The notes below the pieces were generated by a model. It saw only the letters and a list, made by a program, of their open reading frames with translations, was not told the origin of the DNA and made no database searches. A stretch of 64,000 nucleotides of DNA from Salminus brasiliensis (taxonomy: Eukaryota > Chordata > Actinopteri > Characiformes > Bryconidae), in assembly GCF_030463535.1 (NCBI RefSeq), contig NC_132880.1:28601987-28665986 (forward strand). Direction: 5' to 3'. The translations under genes and the position numbers were made by a program. Within the stretch, counting starts at the first letter, position 1. Each line of letters begins with the position of its first letter. Below, in pieces: positions 21,690-33,479 of the stretch.

Positions 21690-22195
21690 TAGGGTTCATT
21701 AGGTTTTGTAATGAACCCTTCCAAGCTGTAGGCCACCTGTTTCTCTGCATACTTTGATAGCCACCTGTCATACTGTTCTTCAATAGTCAGGACCCCACTG
21801 GACAACCACAGGGCAGCTATTATTTGGGTGGTGGGTCATTCTCAGTACTGCAATGACACTAAGCTGGTGGTGCTGTGTTGGTGTGTGTTATGCTGGTATG
21901 AGTGGATCAGACAGAGCAACAGTGCTGGACTGAGAATAGTCCACCAACCAGAAATATCCTGCCAGTAGGGTCCTGTGGACCGCAGATGAAGGACTAAAGC
22001 CATGACCAAGACAAACTGTGCCGCAACAGATGAGCTTCTGTCTCTAACTTTACATTTACAAGGTGGATCAACTAGTAGGGGGTATCTAATAGAGTAGGAG
22101 CTCTGCTGTGTCTGATCAACTCAGACCAGCGCAACACACACTAACACACCACCACCGTGTCGGTGTCACTGCAATTACTAATCCAGGACAAAAAC
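21690..22195. mobile_element. Non-autonomous DNA element with long inverted arms
   Basis: Arms at about 21846–21917 and 22103–22179 are imperfect inverted repeats of each other. One arm has gtgacactaagctggtggtg-like sequence and the other acaccaccaccgtgtcggtg. A core includes gctggactgagaatagtcca. This arrangement is a widespread fish repeat. A partial related copy lies at 63.2–63.48 kb. No coding sequence was found. Confidence 0.75.
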
Positions 22196-22611
22196 AACCA
22201 ACTTCTGTGCTTTTGTCAGTAAACAAGTGAGCCTATAGGTCAATGGTAATTTCAGCTGAAGCAGAAATTTGTTACAGAATCCAAAGTGATGCTTCGTTGC
22301 TGGATTTAAAACAGCTTCTTAGCTTTTAAATAAGAAATATTGGGTTTGCGTCGGCAATTGTTGATATAATCTCACTGTCTCCTTTTCACTGTAACACTGT
22401 ATGATTAAAATCATTGACATCATACCTTACTTTAACCTTGCCTGGCCCCTAGAATGGCCAGGAGCAGGTCCATGGTTACTTTTCTTTTAACTTATTAATA
22501 ACCCTCAGTATACAATAAGCCTGTTATTGAAAATAATGTTAAATGTAATGTATATATTGTGCAAAAGAGGCTCTTAGGCTCCAGGTTCTTATTTCATTAT
22601 TATTATAATTA

Positions 22612-22677
22612 TTGTTGTTGTTGTTGTTGTTGTTGTTACTCACATCTGATCTGATCTGATCTGATCTGATCTGATCT
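22612..22677 (+). repeat. (TTG)n and (ATCTG)n microsatellites at the sdhaf3 exon 2 acceptor
   Basis: A TTG trinucleotide repeat (22612–22637) is followed by nearly seven units of ATCTG (22644–22677). The last unit runs straight into the short pyrimidine stretch and the AG at 22684–22685. The region therefore makes up the branch-point zone of the intron. Each unit contains CTGAT, and no AG dinucleotide occurs between 22644 and the acceptor. Confidence 0.95.
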
Positions 22678-22685
22678 CTCTGCAG

Positions 22686-22880
22686 AGCTACAGTAAGACC
22701 CTACAGGCTCAGGTGCTGGGAACAGTGGAAAACAAGAAGCTCTCTTTTGGGACTGACCTGCCTGAACAGAAGCTCCAGGACTTTCAGGATGAACAGATCG
22801 GCCAGCTATATGAGCTGTTGCAGGAATCTACCAAACCCAACCAACAGTTCCACATCCAGGAAGACAGCCCACAAAAATAA
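22686..22880 (+). CDS. sdhaf3: sdhaf3 (acn9), second coding exon
   Basis: The acceptor ctctctgcag ends at 22685. The exon is in phase 0 and runs 64 codons to TAA at 22878–22880. It begins SYSKTLQAQVLG and contains the conserved blocks FGTDLPEQKLQDF, DEQIGQLYELLQE and TKPNQQF. These correspond to the human [35 protein letters not shown] region of the LYR-type complex II assembly factor. The C-terminal tail (HIQEDSPQK) is variable in the family. No key residue is missing, and the gene looks intact. Confidence 0.95.
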   Translation, partial: SYSKTLQAQVLGTVENKKLSFGTDLPEQKLQDFQDEQIGQLYELLQESTKPNQQFHIQEDSPQK

Positions 22881-23420
22881 GGGACTGCCAAACTGAGGGG
22901 AAAAAATACTCAACAGAATTGACCTGATTTAAATGTATTTTATTTACATGGATGTGATGAGCACATCTACACTTTTTATACTTTTGCCTGTGTTTGGTTC
23001 CTTACATTTGCCAATAAGTGTGCTGATGCTGAAATGATGCACACATTTATATGAAGTCAATTTAAATCTGCATTTTGTGTTCAGGATGCAAAGACAGGAT
23101 GCAAGGAGTGGAGAGACTCCATCTCTTTAAGTGGAATCGTCCCAGTGGGACATATTTGGACTTAAGTACTGTTCTCCCCATCCCAGCTGCTATTAAGGAG
23201 GTGTAATTATATTAGTCTTCTCAGATGTGCCGAGTTCAAGGCCTCATCTTTCTGGATGATTCTATTTTTTTTGTTGTTTTTTTTCCCCCTCATTTATTAG
23301 ATAAATAAATGGATGAATTATTGAACCCAACGGGATCATTTAGGTGCAATAGTAGCAGATGAACACAGGAAATTATATACAGAGTAAACACACATAATTA
23401 GACACACTACATAAATTTAC
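22881..23420 (+). other. sdhaf3: sdhaf3 3' UTR
   Basis: Non-coding sequence after the stop, with a candidate poly(A) signal AATAAA at 23304–23309 that follows a T-rich tract. No other feature was recognised. The transcript end itself cannot be seen. Confidence 0.5.
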
Positions 23421-23423
23421 ACG

Positions 23424-23446
23424 CGCACACACACACACACACACAT
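23424..23446 (+). repeat. (CA)n microsatellite
   Basis: A dinucleotide run just downstream of the sdhaf3 3' UTR, between two segments of decayed Tc1-like sequence. Confidence 0.9.
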
Positions 23447-23459
23447 GCAGTGTAAAGCT

Positions 23460-23735
23460 TTTGTTCTCCAGCACCTGTTCAGTTTTACTTCATAGAGAGC
23501 GATTCAAGGGAAAAGTCCAGTGTTTTGCAATGTTACCTGTATTTACTGCATTTGGAGAATGCAGCCGGTTACCACAGACTGTCATTTTAACACTTTCTGT
23601 GCATGTATACAGTATGTGTGAAGAAAAACAGTGCAGAAGTTCGTAAAAAGAACACATCCCCAACTGTTAAACATTGGGTGGAACAGTTACACTTTGGGCT
23701 TGTGTAGCAGCCAGTGACACAGTGAATATACACAA
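23460..23735 (+). mobile_element. Decayed Tc1-like fragment, copy 1
   Basis: It shares an aligned stretch with 25075–25310 (tatttactgcatttggagaa, followed by agccggttacca here and agccagttacca there). At its end comes ccaactgttaaacattgggtgg and gggcttgtgtagcagccagtgac, which corresponds to the Tc1 transposase region 'PTVKHGGG…W.C.AASG'. No open frame survives. Confidence 0.6.
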
Positions 23736-24005
23736 ATATATGATACAATATATAATTATTTAAGCCCCAAAGGAACTTCTGGATGCAACAGTAGCAGATT
23801 AACGCAGAGGATTCTGTACACACACTGCCGGCGTGCAGAAGACTCAACACATTCACATTCTGAGGTGTTGTTTATTATGGATGGATAGAAAGACTGACTG
23901 TATACACAGACACACATCATCCCAGTACACAAACAAGACGAAGTGAAGAAAGCTTGACTTTGAAGTTTAATTCTGTATTCTGTTTAATTCTGTATTATTA
24001 TTATA

Positions 24006-24240
24006 TACAGTGGGGCAGTTGTGGCTCAGTGGTTAGATTCCCGGGCTCGGCTAGCTGCCACTGTTGGGCCCTTGAGCAAGGCCCTTTACCCTCTCTGCTC
24101 CCTGGGCGCTGTAGTTGTCTGCCCACCGCTCTGGGTGTGTGTGTACTCACTGCCCCTAGTTCACTAGTGTGTGCGTGTTCACAACCACAGATGGGCTAAA
24201 TGCAGAGGACACATTTTGTTGTACAGTGTACAGTGACAAA
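24006..24240 (+). mobile_element. tRNA-type SINE with (TTA)n tract
   Basis: It starts cagtggggcagttgtggctc with an A-box-like segment (tggctcagtggttag). It continues with the very common fish SINE body (gggcccttgagcaaggccct) and ends in a T-rich and TTA repeat tract at 24250–24301. A reversed relative lies at 49.09–49.23 kb. It is a retrotransposed repeat, not a functional tRNA. Confidence 0.8.
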
Positions 24241-24269
24241 TATGTGCACCTTTACCTTTTTTTTTTACC

Positions 24270-24302
<33 letters not shown>

Positions 24303-24309
24303 TGATTCC

Positions 24310-25060
24310 TGTTAGTTCTGTTTCCTTCATTACTATTATCCTGCATTTCTGGAACAGGAGAAAAATATACAGCTTTTCGAGTAGTCTTACTACTTTCCTG
24401 GCAACGTTGGCAGGTTAGAAGTTAATGCTAATTTCTGGAGGCACTCTTAACTCTCTGAGAAGGCAAAAGAAAAAAAAATCAATCGTGCCTCTTTCACTTT
24501 AACCAAATTATTAGAGTGCCTGAAAGAGAAAACCTTGTTAGGCGGCGAGTGTTTTTGCTTATATACCCACGCGCACTGTTAGACCTGTCAGCCAGGATCA
24601 GACCACCTGAGCTGAAACGTTTCCCCTGCACTGAGCTTTCACCTACACTGCACTGGTTAATGCCTGCTTTACTCAAGCAAACAAACCAATTTAGCCTTTT
24701 GATTCTAAAATTAATGGGTTGGTGTGTGTGTGTGTGTGTGTATGTGTGGGTTTGGGTATAGGGGGGGTGCATGCAGAAGACTCAGCATACACTCCACTGC
24801 TCAATATGATTCAAACATCATGATAACTGATGTGACCTAGGCACCACGCATATAATGGGCACCACTTTAAACAGTGCAATTGCAAACCGCAATGGCAGAA
24901 TTATGTCATTATGTTGAATAGATGCACTTGAGTGGGAAGGTGGTGGATTTTGTTGATAGCACTTCAGCGTCCATGCTCCTGTTTGGCTCTTAACATCTCC
25001 AGTGAAAATATGTGTAGGTGAGAAAGCAGTCAGCTGCAACAACCAGCTTTCATTGACCAA
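24310..25060. other. Intergenic stretch with a (TG)n microsatellite
   Basis: Low-repeat sequence at 24480–24720 with no recognised gene. Open frames exist on both strands over the same bases, which argues against real coding. A (TG)n tract lies at 24723–24741. The block might hold a conserved element but I cannot test that. Confidence 0.35.
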
Positions 25061-25074
25061 CATATAAGCAGCCT

Positions 25075-25445
25075 AACACCTGTTCCGTTTTACTTCGTTG
25101 AGAGCGTTTCAAAGGAAATGTGCAGTATTTCGCAACATAATCTGTATTTACTGCATTTGGAGAATACAGCCAGTTACCATGGACTATACTTTTAACACTT
25201 TATGGGTCTGTATGCAGTATGTCTGAAGAAACATTGTTAAACTGTTAAACACTTGGGTGGATCAATAATGCTTTGGGCTTGTGTGGCAGCCAGTGACATG
25301 GGGAACATTGCACTGGTAAAGAAAAGAATGAGTTCAATTACATAGCAATGATTTCAGAAGCAAACAGAACACTGTAAGACTGAGGCTGAAGATAAAAAGA
25401 TGATAGCTTCTACAGCAGGACAGTGATTCTGAAGTCCACGATGTG
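25075..25445 (+). pseudogene. Decayed Tc1-like transposase fragment, copy 2
   Basis: It is parallel to the fragment at 23460–23735. It continues further into the transposase (gggcttgtgtggcagccagtgacatggggaacattgc, then a stretch equivalent to 'KMKRGWLLQQDND'). The reading frame is broken by stops. Confidence 0.7.
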
Positions 25446-25909
25446 CTTTCTCAAAGGGTGTGTATGATAACACAGCTCAATCCCACTCTTTGTCTGTTTT
25501 AGTATTGAAATACATTTAATGGGTTTTATTTTTGTTGTGGTATTGGTAGCCACTACCCAAATTCTTGTATTGTGACATCCCTAGAACTAGGAGCCTTGGA
25601 GACGAATGGGTGAAAGTTGCCCAAAACTGAAAGACTCTTAGCTGCTACCTTGCTACAAAGCTATGATAAACTATGCTAGTAGTAGTACTGATCGTGCAGG
25701 ACATTCAAATACCACAGAAATGTGAAGTTTCCACATGTGTTGTTCTCTCACCGTTTTTTCCACCATCAACATCTGCCTATTCAGCCATCAGCAGCAGGCT
25801 GCACTCATTTACACAGAAGTTATAAGATATGTTTCAGTCCAGTCTGCTTTCTGAACGAGGCCTAGTACAGGGCAGTCAATTCAGACAGAGTTCACCTACA
25901 TACACAATA

Positions 25910-26130
25910 TGTTTAAATGTTTGTGGATACCCCTTTTAATGAATGCATTCAGCGACCATAAGTTGCACTTACTGCTGACACAAATGTGCAAATGCACACA
26001 CAGCTTGTTTAGTCCCTATAGAGAAATACTGCTACTAGAATAGGACTCTCTGGAGCAGATACATATGAACTGTGTTGTCTGGAATAATGGTGCTCCATCC
26101 AATACTTTTGGGGTAAGTTTGGGAGTTCTA
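25910..26130 (+). mobile_element. Non-autonomous Tc1-derived element, partial copy
   Basis: It starts gtttaaatgtttgtggatacc and contains aggactctctggagcagata and ccatccaatacttttgggg. It is the same family as 16815–17275. The 3' part is missing. Confidence 0.75.
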
Positions 26131-26668
26131 CATCAATGTTGAAGGCAAACATTTTTTTTTGTACCATAAGTGGACCTTAGAGATGGGAGGGATATAGAAA
26201 GATATAATATGTACAGTATATATAGATATATGCATATGGGTCCTTTAAATTATAATTAAATTATAATTAATGACTTTGCTTCTTTAAAATCATGAAGGCA
26301 TGTTTTCATATTTCTATATTTATAAGGTCATTTATTCGTTTTCGTAAATGATATTAGTTATAAATAATAAATACAGTTCTAAATGAAGTTCTACATGAAG
26401 AAATTAGCTATATTGTTTATTTATTTATATTTATTTATTTATTTTTAGATCCTGCACTCCAACATATGCACTTCAATACCATATGTTGAGAAATGGCTCT
26501 AGACACACACATCTGTACTTTGTAAGAAGCCAATGGGTAGTTGCTTCAGCATCTGCCCTTTGGTGCCTATTGCAAGCATGTTACGTCAGTGGGGTTTATG
26601 TTCTCTTATAACATTTAGGTGAACGCGATTCAGATTCCACAGTTGAACAGCATACCAAAGTATACACA

Positions 26669-27268
26669 GTGAAAGACAGGACAACAATGGAACAAAATTC
26701 GCTGAAAAAGACACACCAGATCAATAGAGTCCCTGTGAGTAAAGCAGCAGGCCTCCTTCCTGCACGGCTGTTGACAGGTGAAAAAAGAGAGCTCACATCC
26801 ACAGGGATTCGTCGGCGAGGCACGAGTAATCTCTCCGCTTCTGTCTGGGGACACGACCCCGGTGAGATGAAACGCCAGGGCATGTGTAGTAACCTTTCAG
26901 CCGACGCTTTTACAGGCAAGAAGAATGGAACAAAAAAAGGAAAGGCCAAAAATCGATGGCCAAAGACAGAGTGGTGCTCAATGCCTTGCTTGTGGGCCAG
27001 AATACAGAAAAAATATTCTCCTGTTCCATTAATCAATGGTTGTCCACTGGTGGAGAAGAGGGTAGAGGAGTGTTGGAATGCAGAGCGAGGACGTGGTGGA
27101 TATCATACACAGTGTTACAGGATGTTATTTAGTAATCCGTGTAACCTTTTGATGTGGATGATAAGAAACCCCCAGACGAGCCTAGTTTTTCTGGACCACC
27201 ATCAGCTACATGGCATTTGTGTCAGGCCTGTATCTATACTACAAGAAATAAAAAAAACTCTTGCATAA
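26669..27268 (+). other. Unassigned 199-codon open frame
   Basis: This is the longest unexplained open frame in the window, starting ATG and ending TAA. The predicted product is basic in its first 120 residues (many Lys/Arg, for example KKNGTKKGKAKNRW). It has no obvious domain, signal peptide or membrane segment, and I do not recognise it. A 146-codon frame is also open on the opposite strand over 26596–27036, which suggests the locally higher GC content reduces stop codons. I see no promoter or splice sites that support a gene. A chance frame, an lncRNA or a decayed element are all possible. Confidence 0.2.
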
Positions 27269-28730
27269 GAGGGTATATTTCTATACTTTTCATCATTTTA
27301 TTCTAGTATTATTCATTATTAATTATTAACCATTGCCATGAAAAATGTAAATGTGTGCACCATACAGCATCTTCTGCCCTGCGAGAGCACTGTGTAGTTC
27401 TGTAACTGGCTTGGGCACCTCTTCTGGAAATGAACATGGACGTGGATTGACACAGCTATCAGTTTGGCACTAATTCTGTATACTGAAATATCCTGGAAGA
27501 CGTCAGCTGTAGGATTGGCAGAGAAATACAGACTGGACCAGTAAGAACGTCCCTGGTCATTTGAGGAGAGCTGACAGTGGACATGAGTGCACACTACTGA
27601 CAAACCAATTGTCATCTGTTATCATATTCCATTATTCATAAGGCTTGTTCATTGCCTCATTGAGGGAATCCAAGGCTGCATCTGACACCTGGTCACAACA
27701 GAGGCTGATTTAACTGACTTAAAATGATGCAAATATGGTCAATTGGATTTTTTATATTTGATATTCAAGATGAAACCAAATAAATCATTAAGCACACAGA
27801 GTTTGTTTTTTGTGGAAACAGTGAACTTGGGGTGTAGAGGAACTTGCCGATATGTAGGCCTTGGCAAGAAATTAAGCAAGGAGATTCATTGTCTATGTCT
27901 ATGTGACTATGTATGCAACCTCAGAGAACTCACTTGACTCCATGTGAAGTTCAAGTAAGGCATTTCAACACAAAATTTTTTGCCCCCTCTCCACCCAGAT
28001 GATCAGTGTAATCACGACTGCCACATTTTTATTTGCCAAGTACTTGAGTTCTATTCAGCCCGTGTGAATAGCTGGGATACAGTAGCTCATGCTTTCTGAA
28101 TAGGAGGATGAACTGCAGTTTGACTCTGTGGAGCACGAGCCACTGCTAAATGGTGAGATGACTCACTCCACATTGTTCCGAGAACACGACCAGCCTTTCC
28201 ACTAGAGACGCACAACGATATCGGGAATCGCAAGTGTTTGTTTAGAAATTTCGCCACTGGACAGGTGATTAAATTTGATTGATTTTACAAAGTGATATTT
28301 GATGATGTGAACTCAAGAGGAGTACGTCAGGAGTGCTCACTAACCCAAACGAAAAAAAGTCTTTAATGTGTTCTGCCAAGGTCAGAAATCTTGTGATTTA
28401 ACACACCATTCAGATTTTGCTTCCTTTCCTATGTCGGAAGAAGGGGAAGATATTTATGTAATTAGTTTAACAAAGTTGTTCTGTGTGTTTTTGGTTTGCT
28501 CAGAATGGTTAGTCAAAAGACTAAAGCTGGGAGGGGGGCAGGGCTGGGGATTGTGTGTGTGTGAGAGCATCATGAGATAGAGAGAGATATGAACTCAAGA
28601 TGAAGTAAATGATAGCAAGCTAGTGCCCACAGTGGCAAATAAGAATAGTCTTAGTCTAAGAGTTGTAGGAGAGGAGTTATAAAAATGGTGGGAGGTGGGG
28701 AGAAACAGTGGCTCATTATCATTTAAAGGA
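27269..28730. other. Intergenic, nothing recognised
   Basis: AT-rich sequence with short open frames of no recognisable family. A GA/TG-rich patch occurs near 28530–28590. Confidence 0.4.
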
Positions 28731-28734
28731 TTAG

Positions 28735-29575
<841 letters not shown>

Positions 29576-29639
29576 TAGGATGAGAGTGATTACTGTGGAG
29601 CCCATGTGGATACTTAAAAGGGTAGTGGTATTACAGAGG

Positions 29640-29760
29640 TGGGCCAATGTAATGTAATGTGTTAGGAGTCATATTGGTGTAGTGCACCCAGACTGGCAAT
29701 CGAACCCCGGTCTCCTATGTTTTAGCATTGTGAGTAAACTCCTTATACACATGATTAGGC
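29640..29760 (-). mobile_element. tRNA-derived SINE fragment
   Basis: The minus strand reads ggagaccggggttcgattgcc with a good pol III B box, followed by sequence like that in other copies of this fish SINE. It is related to 9780–9905. It is inserted just beside the deleted Tc1 element. Confidence 0.6.
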
Positions 29761-30329
29761 TGTACTACATTAAGTACTAGGTTTGCTTGCTGGTTATATT
29801 TTTGGGTTATTAATGACCTGTAAAACAACCATATCTGTCTAGATGAACCACCTGAAGCTGAGGAATAAAATGGATTGCGCACTGGTCCATGTACCCGCAA
29901 GAAAGAAAAAAAGAAGACGTGTAAGTACAGAGTTATAAATAGCTAATGAGCTCGCTCTTCATGAAGCTATTTATATACCCTGTACAGCTTCTCTCATACA
30001 GTCACACCAGGCGAAAAAGTGCTGCAGTTCGCCTGCTTTTATTTGAACTATTCCAGTTATTGCACCCTTTTGGATACAACAGAAATGGAAGAGGTTTCAT
30101 AATGGTTCTTGATTTGGACACCGTGGAGTACTACTGCCATTGCAAGTGTTGCAATCACTCAGGAGCCAAGGGGAACCCAACCTAAGCCTAAGTAATCGTT
30201 ACTAGTGAATAAATAATCAGATTTCATTGTCTCCTAATTCATTCAAGGTTCTAACAGTTTATGCATGTATATATTTATTTAAATATTATTTTGCCCATGA
30301 GTTTGTTGTTACACCCCTGATTGGATGTA

Positions 30330-30480
30330 CGTTTCTACATAAAAACCTATAACCTTTGCATTATGTGGAGGTTCTTTACACTTTCATTTCCAACAATGGC
30401 ATCCAAGTTCTTTGTTGCACTAAAAGTGGTTCTTCCATGGCCTTGCTCCACAGAAGCCCTTTTTTTCATGTAAACTCCAG
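30330..30480 (+). repeat. Short dispersed repeat with 'ggttctt' words
   Basis: It contains acataaaaacctataacctt and aaaagtggttcttccatgg. Similar words occur at 43.32–43.40, 55.58–55.66, 58.93–59.01 and 59.22–59.26 kb. It is likely one non-autonomous family. The boundaries are not certain. Confidence 0.4.
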
Positions 30481-30559
30481 CAACAAGAGTTTTTAAAGCA
30501 CAGCACGTTTGCAAATTATATATCTCCCATAACTACTTAAACATTCACTTATTCCTGGT

Positions 30560-30830
30560 TTTGTTTCTTTCTCTAAAATGAGCCACATTAGCTGGCATAT
30601 TAGGAGCAATTCTCATTCATTACTCTCGTCTCTCCCTCCAACAGAACTCTCCACAGTAAAGGACATTCATAAAGTAGGTGGCCGAAGCATCAATAATTTA
30701 AACATAATTATTTATCCCTGCTTCTCAGTGGAGCCGCCGCTCTAATGTGGTCTCATTCAGGCGGCTTCTGTTGTTAAATGAAATGTAGGGCCACTTTCAT
30801 TTCATTCAGTCTGAAGATGGGCCTATAACT
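30560..30830. other. Candidate conserved non-coding element
   Basis: A low-repeat block with several homeodomain-type cores (for example aacataattatttatcc) and a GC-balanced section (ggagccgccgctctaatgtgg). No coding frame is supported. It looks like regulatory sequence of a vertebrate gene desert, judged by composition only. Confidence 0.3.
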
Positions 30831-33340
30831 AGACAGAATAACTACAGAAAATGAAATAAAATTAGTTAACTCATTTTAAAATTACAGTTATGGCAGTGTT
30901 TCTAGACGTACATCCCCCCAGTCTCTGCATGGGCACTTTTGGATGTTTTTCACATAAAGGTCTACAGCTTTACATTATATTTACATTTGTGACATTTGAC
31001 TGTTGATCTTTTCCAGTGCAACACCATCACACTACACCTATCGGAGCTAAGATGGCAGCTTCCACTCTTCTGCAAAGAATTGGAAGCATACAGCTGTCTA
31101 AAATATCTTGCTGTGGTGAGGCATTAAGGATTAAGTAAGGGGCTTGAGAGTCAAGCCTCAGGCTTTTGGTGTTGCTGAGATCTCTAGTGCATTCGTTCAG
31201 ACTGGGAAAGTAGAGGGACTATATAATATAACACGAAGAATGGAAGCCTGGACCTGCTGCAGGCTGCTGACCATTTACAGATTTATGAAAATAAATTTGT
31301 GTGGTATATTTTATGAAGAGTCTTTAAACTTCAATACAATTAATTCATCTTATAATAAATCATTTCTTTATCATTTTGAAGTTAGCTGAGTATTCCTCTA
31401 AACAGACACAGAGTCGAAAATGAACCCCTGGTAACTGCAAGCTCCTGCTTTTAGTCCTGCATTGTCTGTGGTGACTCTAATGACACCCTTTTTCTCAGAG
31501 AGTTGTCCTCCTCATCTTGCGAGGGCTGCTTAGTCTCAGGTCAGTAAAGGATCACCCCCGGAAAGCGAAGCCGGGAATCAATCAGGGCTCCGGTAATCAG
31601 GAGTATAATGCGAGTAGGCAGTGTGGAGAATGGAGTCGCTCCTTTGACTGACACGCCAATCAGTGGCCATGACATCCCAATCCCACCACCCATACACACT
31701 TACACACATGTTGTTCAGCAGGAAATACTGTACGACAGTGTGTATAGCATATGCACCAACACAGCTTAAACTACTGTAGGCCAAATTCAGATCTGAGTAC
31801 TGCAGCAAGGGGCTGTTCAGTTAATTCTGTAAGAATGAGGCCTGTTTACAGATTGTTATAAAACTCTTCATCTTGAGAATTCAATGGTCATGGGATATTT
31901 TGGTCAGCATTTTTCTCCACTGAGGTCCACTTATGATAGCTCCCTTATTAACTGACGATGGTTAATAAATAAGAACCAAACTTGACCATTTTCCATGTTA
32001 CTATGCCTAAGATAGATATATGTGTATATAGACAGATATATGTAAATAATACTGACTGGCTGCCTGATATTTTGCCTAGAAACAAGGCTGAACATGCTCA
32101 AAGCCCTTCCTCCTCTTAATCTAATGTTGAATATAAACTCACTTTCACCTTCCGTGTCCCATGACAACGTTTCTTTACTCCACCATCACCCCTTCTCTTC
32201 CCTTTAACTCTCTCAATTCTACCTCTACTGATCAGAGGGGACAGCCCAGAGCCCCCCCCCCCGAAGTCTCCTTTCACATCATCACATCCTAATGGCATGG
32301 TTCTAACTTGGTAGTCCAGGAGAATCCAGATTACTAAGAAATCAGGCTTTATAAAATATTCTCTTCATGATGGAACATATTGACTGGCAGTACCTGGTTT
32401 AGAGATAGCAGTGTAGCTACAACAGGTGGGTGTTTTTCTCAAAGTGAATACAAGTGTTTATGCTGTAGGGAAGACTAATTGACTAATAAATGCCCTACTT
32501 GTCACTGTGGTAAACAGTGGACCACTTGAGCGCAGTGCCTGGAGTGGTGGGAAAAAACAATGGTGTACAAGCAGGAGAATATATATATAAATATTTTTTT
32601 TTGCTAATCACAAAGAACACAAGATGAAATCAACTTTCCTGTGAGATGTGTATGACTGTGCTGAAATACAGTCTTGGAAGCCAGAAGATGTTTTCTGGAA
32701 ATACAACCTGCAAATAGCTGTATCCTCTGTGTATTAAAAAAAAAATAAACTGTATGTAGACTAAATGTAAGCATAAATGTACTTTTTCTGCCTAGAAACC
32801 TCCAGAATGCCACACACGAACCATGTTAAAATTAGACCCAAATGCTACATTCACATTACAAACCACATTAATTCTTTTTTTTGCTCAGATATGTGAATGA
32901 ATCTGGCCCTAAAACAGCACACATGTGCTCATTGATACATATATGCACATCACCTCTATCACCAACAGCACTAAGCACATGCATACAAGTAAAAAGACAC
33001 ATGACATTCGATCTGACCTCTCATTTATGTCACATGCCCACATATTGGAAAGGTATCCGATCTAGGGCCAAATATAAAAGAAGCGTCCAGAATCCAAAGA
33101 ATCATATGCAGAGAGTAAGAACACCCCATGAAAACCTTTTGTCTTTTAAAATATATATAAACAAATGGGAATTTGATGCTTATTTAAACAGTATTAAGAG
33201 ATGGAGGTAATATAATAAAACACATAAGACTGAGGAAGTGTATTCCTCCCTCTGGCTGCAAGAATATGAACTGGGAGAAAGGTTTTCCCACTTCTCCATG
33301 CAAAATTCTTTCAGCTGTGTGATGTTTTAGCTTTAGTTTT
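30831..33340. other. Intergenic, no gene seen
   Basis: Mostly AT-rich. A more GC-balanced block at about 31490–31700 may be another conserved element. At 32254–32262 there is a C run. Short open frames, including a 109-codon one at 32881–33210, have no recognised family. Confidence 0.4.
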
Positions 33341-33479
33341 TACAGATCATTCATTTTACTCAAGCGCCCTCTGATACAATAAAGAAGTCCCCGTGGATTC
33401 TATGTTGGAGAGCCCTCAAGGCCCTACCATGCCCCAAACCATGATTTTTCATGCTTCATAATTAATATTGGTTATTGTG

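Noticed and set aside
24006..24240. tRNA gene or small protein gene over the SINE
   Set aside because: The head resembles a tRNA but the body and T-rich tail are those of a retrotransposed SINE. The Cys/Leu-rich open frame is incidental.
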